A stretch of DNA of 17,783 nucleotides from Sulfurimonas sp. GTDB taxonomy: Bacteria > Campylobacterota > Campylobacteria > Campylobacterales > Sulfurimonadaceae. Position 1 is the first letter of the stretch. Each line of letters begins with the position of its first letter. The DNA lies in contig NVXO02000001.1 of the NCBI GenBank assembly GCA_002733945.2, positions 1 to 17,783 of the forward strand. Direction: 5' to 3'. Below the pieces are notes generated by a model. The model saw nothing but the letters and a program-made list of their open reading frames with translations. It was not told where the DNA came from and made no database searches. Of the stretch, positions 13,636 to 17,783 are shown piece by piece. A program made the translations under genes and the position numbers.

Positions 13636-15786
13636 TTATATTTGGACCTCACTTATAGCTATTCCACCGAACATAGGGTCACTTATACTCGATTTACCTG
13701 TTTCTACATGACCAGCAAATCGTCGTGAATATTTAGGGGTATCTTTTAGTGTTACAGTAAAATCATACCAGTACCCACTTGAGCGTAAAGACCATTGTCG
13801 TTTTATTTCGCTGTTGACTTCTACTATGCCAGTTAATGGAACATCACTAAAGTAGGCGTTAGTAGTGATAGTGTAGTTGACTTCTTCTTTAGTATTGTTT
13901 GAAAGATTCAAAGATATATTGCCCTTTAGTGCATCATAAGATATTTTTACTTCAGGAGATGGGGAAGTTGTATCGCCAGTAAAATGACGATGAAAACCAT
14001 TGGGACCAAGAACCCAAAGATCGTAGCTATTGTCACTTGTAGATTCCCAGTTACCAGTTAATTGTTTATTTGCTTCAACTGTATAACGTCGTGGTATTTG
14101 GTTTAAATTTTTTCGATTATACACATGAAATACTGCTGCAACTGAACCTGTATTATTAAATCTTAATTGAATTACATTGTTAGATAATACTTTAGCTGAA
14201 GTATGCAGTTCATAAGGGAGTGCCCGAGCTGGTCTTGTACCTGTAGCTTGAATAGGCATACTAATTGATGTAGGTATTGGTGGTATAATTGTTTTATCTA
14301 ATGCACATGCACGCTTAGCTTGTGCTACAGTATTTGGAAGTTTCTTATCAAAATTAGTATTATCTGGGTCTTTGAAATTAAAAACAGTTGTTAAATCTCC
14401 ACAAACAGCTCGTCTCCATGCACTAATATTTGGCTCTCTAACACCAAATCTTTCTTCTATAAAACGGATTATCGAAGTATGGTCAAATACTTGCGAGTTA
14501 ACCCAACCACCTTTGCTCCAAGGTGAAATAACATACATTGGAACCCTAGGACCTAGTCCATAAGCACGATGAAGAGCCAATGGTTCAAGAGGATTTTTGT
14601 GATAAGGAAGAATTGTTTCGTGATATTCTCCAGTAGTATCTACAGTGGATGCCCCTGCAAATACAGCTTCTTTGGGGTCGGTACTAAATGTTGTATAACT
14701 TGGGACTGCAGGAGGTGGAACATGGTCAAAGAAACCATCATTTTCATCAAAATTGACAATGAACACTGTTTTACTCCAAACCTCTGGATTAGCTGTTAAT
14801 GCCTCAAGAATCTTAGCTGTATAATCTGCTCCTTGTGCTGGACTAGATGGATTGGGATGTTCAGAACCTTTAGCTGTAGCAACAATCCAGGAGACTTGAG
14901 GTAGTTTGTCAGCAAGTACATCTTCTTTGAGTTTATCAATGTCGCGTGTACTAACTCCTCTTTCTCTAAGTGCTGGAGAATGGTTTGGCTTTTCAAACCA
15001 TGCATCACGAAAATTATGAAAACCTGCTAGTGCATTATCTGTATAATTATCTTCCATATTTTGATAGATTTGCCAAGTTACACCAGCTTTTTGTAAACGC
15101 TCTGGATAGGTAGTCCAAGTGTAACCACCATCATCTCCAGGATTTTTATCAAACCAATCATAATTATTATATGTAGCTGGACCATTACCCTTGCAAAGTG
15201 GATCGTTGGTTCCACTCCAAAGAAATAAGCGGTTAGTATTAGTACCCCCCTGAAATGAGCAGTGGTAAGCATCACAAATGGTGAATGCATTTGCCATAGC
15301 ATACTGAAAGGGAATATCTTCAGCAGTATAGTAACCCATTGAGTGATTTTTTTTGTATTTTGGCCAGTTATTCATCAAGCCATTATTCCAAGCTCCTTGA
15401 GCATCAAGCCATGAGTGTGGTGTACCGGTTGCTCTCATATAATCAAACTTTTGCACAGTATTAAATCGGAAGGGAGGAATTATCTGGGGATTAGCAGTAT
15501 CGGTATGATTGACTTGACACATTACATTCTTATTTTTGTTTCCAAAAGCATCAGCAATTGGTATAGCAAAGCGATCACTAAAACCACGTACACCATTCAT
15601 CGTACCGAAATAGTGATCAAATGAGCGATTTTCTTGTGTTAAAATCACGATGTGCTCAACATCTTTAATCGTACCAGTTTTCCTATTAGCCTTAATCGAG
15701 AGAGCTTTTAGAATCGAAGGAGGTAGTATTCCTAAGCCAACAGTTCCGCCTATCATACGGAGGAAGTCACGTCTATTATTAATCAT
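13636..15786 (-). CDS. Tat-exported phospholipase C (phosphocholine-specific type)
   Basis: The product is 716 residues, close to the usual ~700 for bacterial non-hemolytic/hemolytic PLC. The N-terminus has a twin-arginine signal, NRRDFLRMIGG (4-14). The AcpA/PLC catalytic fold shows HIVILTQENRSFDHYFGTMN (45-64, metal ligands Glu52 and Asn53), HCSFQGGTNTNRLFLWSGTN (175-194, with the presumed nucleophile Thr in GGTNTNR), SEHP (308-311), FDENDGFFDHV (346-356) and SQVFDHTSIIRFIEERFG (431-448). Two C-terminal DUF756-type beta domains follow at about 515-595 and 620-700. It hydrolyses phospholipids such as phosphatidylcholine to diacylglycerol and a phosphoester; the true head-group preference is unknown. 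It has its own promoter (15817-15850) and an AGGA ribosome site, and ends 144 nt before the receptor gene on the same strand. Confidence 0.9.
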   Translation of the reverse strand: MINNRRDFLRMIGGTVGLGILPPSILKALSIKANRKTGTIKDVEHIVILTQENRSFDHYFGTMNGVRGFSDRFAIPIADAFGNKNKNVMCQVNHTDTANPQIIPPFRFNTVQKFDYMRATGTPHSWLDAQGAWNNGLMNNWPKYKKNHSMGYYTAEDIPFQYAMANAFTICDAYHCSFQGGTNTNRLFLWSGTNDPLCKGNGPATYNNYDWFDKNPGDDGGYTWTTYPERLQKAGVTWQIYQNMEDNYTDNALAGFHNFRDAWFEKPNHSPALRERGVSTRDIDKLKEDVLADKLPQVSWIVATAKGSEHPNPSSPAQGADYTAKILEALTANPEVWSKTVFIVNFDENDGFFDHVPPPAVPSYTTFSTDPKEAVFAGASTVDTTGEYHETILPYHKNPLEPLALHRAYGLGPRVPMYVISPWSKGGWVNSQVFDHTSIIRFIEERFGVREPNISAWRRAVCGDLTTVFNFKDPDNTNFDKKLPNTVAQAKRACALDKTIIPPIPTSISMPIQATGTRPARALPYELHTSAKVLSNNVIQLRFNNTGSVAAVFHVYNRKNLNQIPRRYTVEANKQLTGNWESTSDNSYDLWVLGPNGFHRHFTGDTTSPSPEVKISYDALKGNISLNLSNNTKEEVNYTITTNAYFSDVPLTGIVEVNSEIKRQWSLRSSGYWYDFTVTLKDTPKYSRRFAGHVETGKSSISDPMFGGIAISEVQI

Positions 15787-15816
15787 TATTTTTCCTATAA
15801 TTATTTATGATAGTGC

Positions 15817-15850
15817 AGTATACATATTCAAAATTACATATATATTACAA
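15817..15850 (-). promoter_or_regulatory. Pho-box-like repeat and -10 of the phospholipase promoter
   Basis: On the minus strand TTGTAAT (15850-15844), spacer ATAT, and ATGTAAT (15839-15833) form an 18-bp direct repeat with 11-bp period. This fits the 7-4-7 layout and TGT-x-AT core of the PhoB consensus. Exactly 10 bp later comes TATACT (15822-15817), a good -10 and the spacing known for PhoB-activated promoters, which lack a -35. The start codon is about 31 bp further. Layout and spacing are seen; the regulator is inferred. Confidence 0.6.
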
Positions 15851-15886
15851 ATCCATTCTTTGGATGATGAAGTAAAGAGATACTTA

Positions 15887-15941
15887 GGGTGCAAATGCAT
15901 ATTCGGCTTTTTCCGGCAACCTACTTTAAAGTTAGCTTAAA
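15887..15941 (+). repeat. Left end (L2) of Tn3-type element copy 2
   Basis: Matches L1 (2021-2076): the inner 34 nt (15908-15941) are identical at 32 positions and the outer part aligns with small gaps. Its outermost 15 nt are an inverted copy of the R2 outer end. Confidence 0.7.
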
Positions 15942-16047
15942 TCTTAATATGTGAGGATATATAGCTCTCCTATATCTTTAACAAGCTCCGGAAGAATTTT
16001 CCGATACCTATAGCATTCATAAATATTTTTGTCTCATTAATAGCGAT
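15942..16047 (-). pseudogene. Tn3-family TnpA C-terminal scrap (minus-facing)
   Basis: From 16047 the minus strand reads IAINETKIFMNAIGIGKFF, then RSLLKI and a stop at 15970. It is followed by ~30 nt that still align with the copy-1 tnpA tail (GCTTGT, ATATA and TTTAAGCTAAC are conserved). It corresponds to IAIDETKGFLNV in the fragment at 2067-2444. It is only a scrap, but it fixes the orientation of the left half of copy 2. Confidence 0.6.
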
Positions 16048-16170
16048 AGAAAAGGAGGTTGGTATCTTAATGATTCAATTCAAAGTAAAATTATTGCTAA
16101 TCGATATAACACTACAGCAGCTAATCTTTATAATTGGTTTTTAAAGCATGGATTGAAAACAAAAAAATAA
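16042..16170 (+). pseudogene. Unidentified coding scrap with HTH-like sequence
   Basis: A plus-strand open frame without a start reads RKGGWYLNDSIQSKIIANRY, then NTTAANLYNWFLKHGLKTKK and a stop at 16168-16170. The ANRYNTTAANLYNWFLKHG part looks like a helix-turn-helix. It lies between the two outward-facing tnpA scraps, so it may be part of another inserted gene or a recombinase remnant. I cannot name the family. Confidence 0.35.
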
Positions 16171-16195
16171 AATTCTATGGGCAGTTTTGTACCTT

Positions 16196-16402
16196 TGTTG
16201 ATTTATGCCGAAAATATTGCAAACAACTCAAAAAGAGAAGGATGAGATTCTCTCAGCTCTCAAGAATAGTTCCATTGGAGCATGGGTGTACATAAATCTA
16301 TTTGGAATATATTATTTTCAGAGTCATTCTAAGCGAATCCATCGTTTAATTACCCTTGATCAAACGAAAGAGTTTATGAATGCTACAGGTCTCGAAAAAT
16401 AA
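16196..16402 (+). pseudogene. tnpA: Tn3-family TnpA C-terminal fragment (plus-facing)
   Basis: Encodes MPKILQTTQKEKDEILSALK, NSSIGAWVYINLFGIYYFQ and SHSKRIHRLITLDQTKEFMN, ending at 16402. It is a paralogue of the fragment at 2067-2444, sharing KEKDEIL.ALKNSSI and FQSHSK.IHRLI, and keeps more of the Tn3 motif (AW..INLFG.Y.F). An ATG at 16205 gives 65 residues, but it is only an internal Met of a once ~1000-residue enzyme. It lacks all catalytic residues. Homology continues at DNA level past the stop to the right end R2 at 16464. Confidence 0.75.
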
Positions 16403-16463
16403 TTTAGTAGCTTGTATGGGGATATATGAAAGCTATTTTTTTATGATTATGAATTCTTAAATG

Positions 16464-16510
16464 AGTTTAAGTTTATATGGGCATAAATATCCCTTTATGC
16501 ATTTGTACCC
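16464..16510 (-). repeat. Right end (R2) of Tn3-type element copy 2
   Basis: 47 nt, gapless match to R1 (2547-2593) at 40 of 47 positions. Most differences fall in the hairpin at 16479-16493, which still pairs (GGG, ATA with TAT, CCC, one bulge). Confidence 0.7.
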
Positions 16511-16595
16511 AATTTTGAGGCAGAAAATGGGCACACTTTTTATAATGTCCCTATATTTTGTATGAATGGCTTTTTAGATAGAATGTTATTAATAT

Positions 16596-16617
16596 ATTTA
16601 ATTATATATAATTAAAT
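16596..16617. promoter_or_regulatory. 22-bp perfect AT palindrome before the DUF4011 gene
   Basis: Positions 16596-16617 form a perfect 22-bp palindrome of only A and T, ending 14 nt before the GTG start and 5 nt before the GGAG ribosome site. It could be an operator or -10 region for a dimeric regulator, or a hairpin shielding the ribosome site. AT-rich composition makes chance palindromes easier, but 11 matched half-site bases is long. Confidence 0.4.
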
Positions 16618-16631
16618 TTTATGGAGTACTC

Positions 16632-17333
16632 GTGACAGAATTTATTTCAAGGCTTGAGAAAACAAGAAAAAAATTATTAGACCTGACAAAACGAAATAAG
16701 CTTATTAATTACAAAAGACCTTCGAAATCACGAAACCTAAATATTATAGATGAATCGGCTCAATTTATATATAAAAACCTTGTACACGATGAAAATAGTT
16801 TTAAATTTAAGCCTATCCCCGAACCAGAACCTCTTTTACTTGAGAATAAAAAATTATTTTTAAAAAAAGAAAAATTAGAAAATCTTAAAAATAAGTCAAG
16901 TTTTAGTGGCGAAGTTAGTGTAGCAGAACAGCAATTAGAAAACATATCTGAGAGATTACAGAGTAATACAGCAAATGTATTACTAACTGCAGAGGAACAT
17001 GCACAGCAGCTTGGCTTTAGAACCTCAAATGAACTGCCAGATATTGATCTCACTTTAGAAGACGTAGATGAAAAATATATTGATGAATACTTGCAAACAT
17101 TACATTACCCTGGCGACCTAGAGAAGATAGTAAAAAAGATTGAATTAGAATCACGAAATATTATTCAAGAAACAGGTACAAATATGCTGTACCTAATTCT
17201 TGGACTTCTGGAGTGGACGGAAAGCAGCACCTCTAATGTAAAGTTAAAGTCACCACTAATTAGTATTCCTGTTATAATAAAACGAGGTGAACTCAATAAT
17301 GAAACCAATACTTATGAGTACATTTTGGGGTGA
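16632..17333 (+). pseudogene. DUF4011-type helicase, truncated N-terminal part
   Basis: The 233-residue frame starts at GTG 16632, with GGAG five nt upstream. LEKTRKKLLDLTKRNKLINY (8-27) is the DUF4011 signature (KLLDLT.RN.L.N). Around 185-215 the conserved block NMLYLILGLLEWTE is followed by SPLISIPVIIKR. Family knowledge: DUF4011 caps very large SF1 helicase-nuclease proteins, often over 1500 residues and frequent in defence islands. Here the frame stops right after this domain (YEYILG), and no helicase motifs follow in the next 100 nt. It is therefore a truncated remnant, or at most a stand-alone DUF4011 protein. The native promoter region appears kept, as the element end lies 120 nt upstream. 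Confidence 0.7.
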
Positions 17334-17340
17334 ATTATAG

Positions 17341-17436
17341 TTACTTGAAAAGCCTATAAATAGGGATATTGTTGAGTTGAAAGTTGTTAAACCAAAAGAA
17401 AAGAAAAAACTATTAAAAAGAGAGGTTACTTTATAA
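17341..17436 (+). pseudogene. C-terminal tail of an unidentified gene
   Basis: An open frame directly after a TAG at 17338-17340 reads LLEKPINRDIVELKVVKPKE, then a Lys/Arg-rich end (KKKLLKREVTL), and stops in TAATG, overlapping the next start by one base. This overlap is typical of coupled operon genes, so I take it as the real 3' end of a lost gene fused behind the DUF4011 remnant. The function is not recognised. Confidence 0.35.
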
Positions 17437-17783
17437 TGTTATCAAAAAGAAAAATTATTACTATGATTATCCTATTGTTTGTACTATGGATATTTTATAT
17501 GTTTCCAATTTTAAAATTTATTTATGCTGCATTTGTATTAATTGCTTTTACTGGATTATTTATACTAATTGGAAAAGTCTTGATAAAATTAGAGAACAAT
17601 GATGTCCCACCTAATATGGAGTACTTATTAAATAATCATATTAAAAGCGCTTTAATATTAGGTACTGGTGGCGCCTCAAAAGCTGTTAAATATGTTCTTA
17701 ATGTATTGGGTATTGAATCTACATTCGTTTCCCGAACCTCCTCGAACAAGAACTTAAACTACAGTAACCTTACTGCTGAGGAT
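17436..17783 (+). CDS. Partial ORF: membrane N-terminus joined to AroE-like segment
   Basis: Open from ATG 17436 (in TAATG) to the window edge, 116 codons. Residues 8-50 hold two hydrophobic helices (MIILLFVLWIFYMFPILKF and IYAAFVLIAFTGLFILIGKV). From about 70 the sequence is SALILGTGGASKAVKYVLNV followed by LGIESTFVSRTSS, which matches the NADP-binding half of shikimate dehydrogenase (GxGGxSKAV and the VSRT turn). AroE is cytosolic, and its N-terminal catalytic half should come first; here it is replaced by a membrane segment. Either a deletion fused two genes in frame near 17600-17640, or this is an unusual membrane-tethered protein. The C-terminus is outside the window. Confidence 0.55.
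   Translation, partial: MLSKRKIITMIILLFVLWIFYMFPILKFIYAAFVLIAFTGLFILIGKVLIKLENNDVPPNMEYLLNNHIKSALILGTGGASKAVKYVLNVLGIESTFVSRTSSNKNLNYSNLTAED

Larger units (their letters stand above)
15887..16510. mobile_element. Tn3-type miniature/remnant element, copy 2
   Basis: This 624-bp segment has clear inverted ends: GGGTGCAAATGCATA at 15887 and, on the other strand, GGGTACAAATGCATA from 16510, identical at 14 of 15 positions. Inside, two TnpA C-terminal fragments point outward, each running into one end (minus strand 16047-15942, plus strand 16196-16402), with an unrelated coding scrap between them. This outward-facing arrangement looks like two element right halves joined. The ends match copy 1 at 2021-2593 in the same orientation. 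No 5-bp target duplication is seen (ACTTA left, AATTT right). Confidence 0.65.

Noticed and set aside
14796..15302. Extra minus-strand ORFs within the phospholipase gene
   Set aside because: They are alternate-frame readings of a gene whose full catalytic motif set is in the main frame.
1..17783. CRISPR array, tRNA or rRNA genes
   Set aside because: No regularly spaced direct repeats of CRISPR length and no tRNA or rRNA-like sequence were seen on either strand.

Overview
The window looks like a chromosomal piece of an AT-rich Gram-negative bacterium. The gene types (diheme c-type protein, TtpC/TonB2-type energizer, PhoX, Tat-exported phospholipase C), the codon use and the IS content fit a Campylobacterota member (Sulfurimonas/Sulfurovum/Arcobacter-like). 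That placement is inference from style, not from a marker gene.

Layout. (1) 1-2020 is a scarred flank: the 3' end of a group II intron lying inside an IS3-family transposase that also carries a 10-bp frameshifting duplication; the tail of a broken gene; an intact ATP-grasp ligase gene; and an IS30-family transposase tail. (2) 2021-2593 is a 573-bp Tn3-type remnant with recognisable inverted ends, a frameshifted tnpA C-terminus and a head-to-tail group II intron scar. (3) 2618-15786, all on the minus strand, is a coherent ten-gene block that I read as an organophosphate or phospholipid scavenging module. (4) 15887-16510 is a second, 624-bp Tn3-type remnant in the same orientation as the first. 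(5) 16511-17783 is another scarred flank: a truncated DUF4011-type helicase N-terminus, a small gene tail, and a partial ORF joining a membrane N-terminus to a shikimate-dehydrogenase-like segment.

How the module may work. A Tat-exported phospholipase C releases phosphoesters. A TonB-dependent receptor could import a product across the outer membrane. A dedicated energizer (DUF3450, long TtpC-like MotA/TolQ protein, ExbB, ExbD, TonB, TPR protein) would power that import. A PhoX-type phosphatase removes phosphate, and a secreted diheme protein of unknown role closes the operon. The genes from the receptor to the diheme protein are packed with gaps of 0-45 nt or overlaps, and the phospholipase has its own promoter. 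Upstream of both the phospholipase and the receptor there are direct repeats spaced like PhoB half-sites, with a -10-like hexamer at the expected distance, which suggests phosphate-starvation control.

The most interesting whole-window reading is that the entire module sits between two direct copies of a miniature Tn3-type element. This resembles a pseudo-compound transposon carrying a phosphorus-acquisition island. No matching target-site duplication was found at the outer ends, so mobility is a hypothesis.
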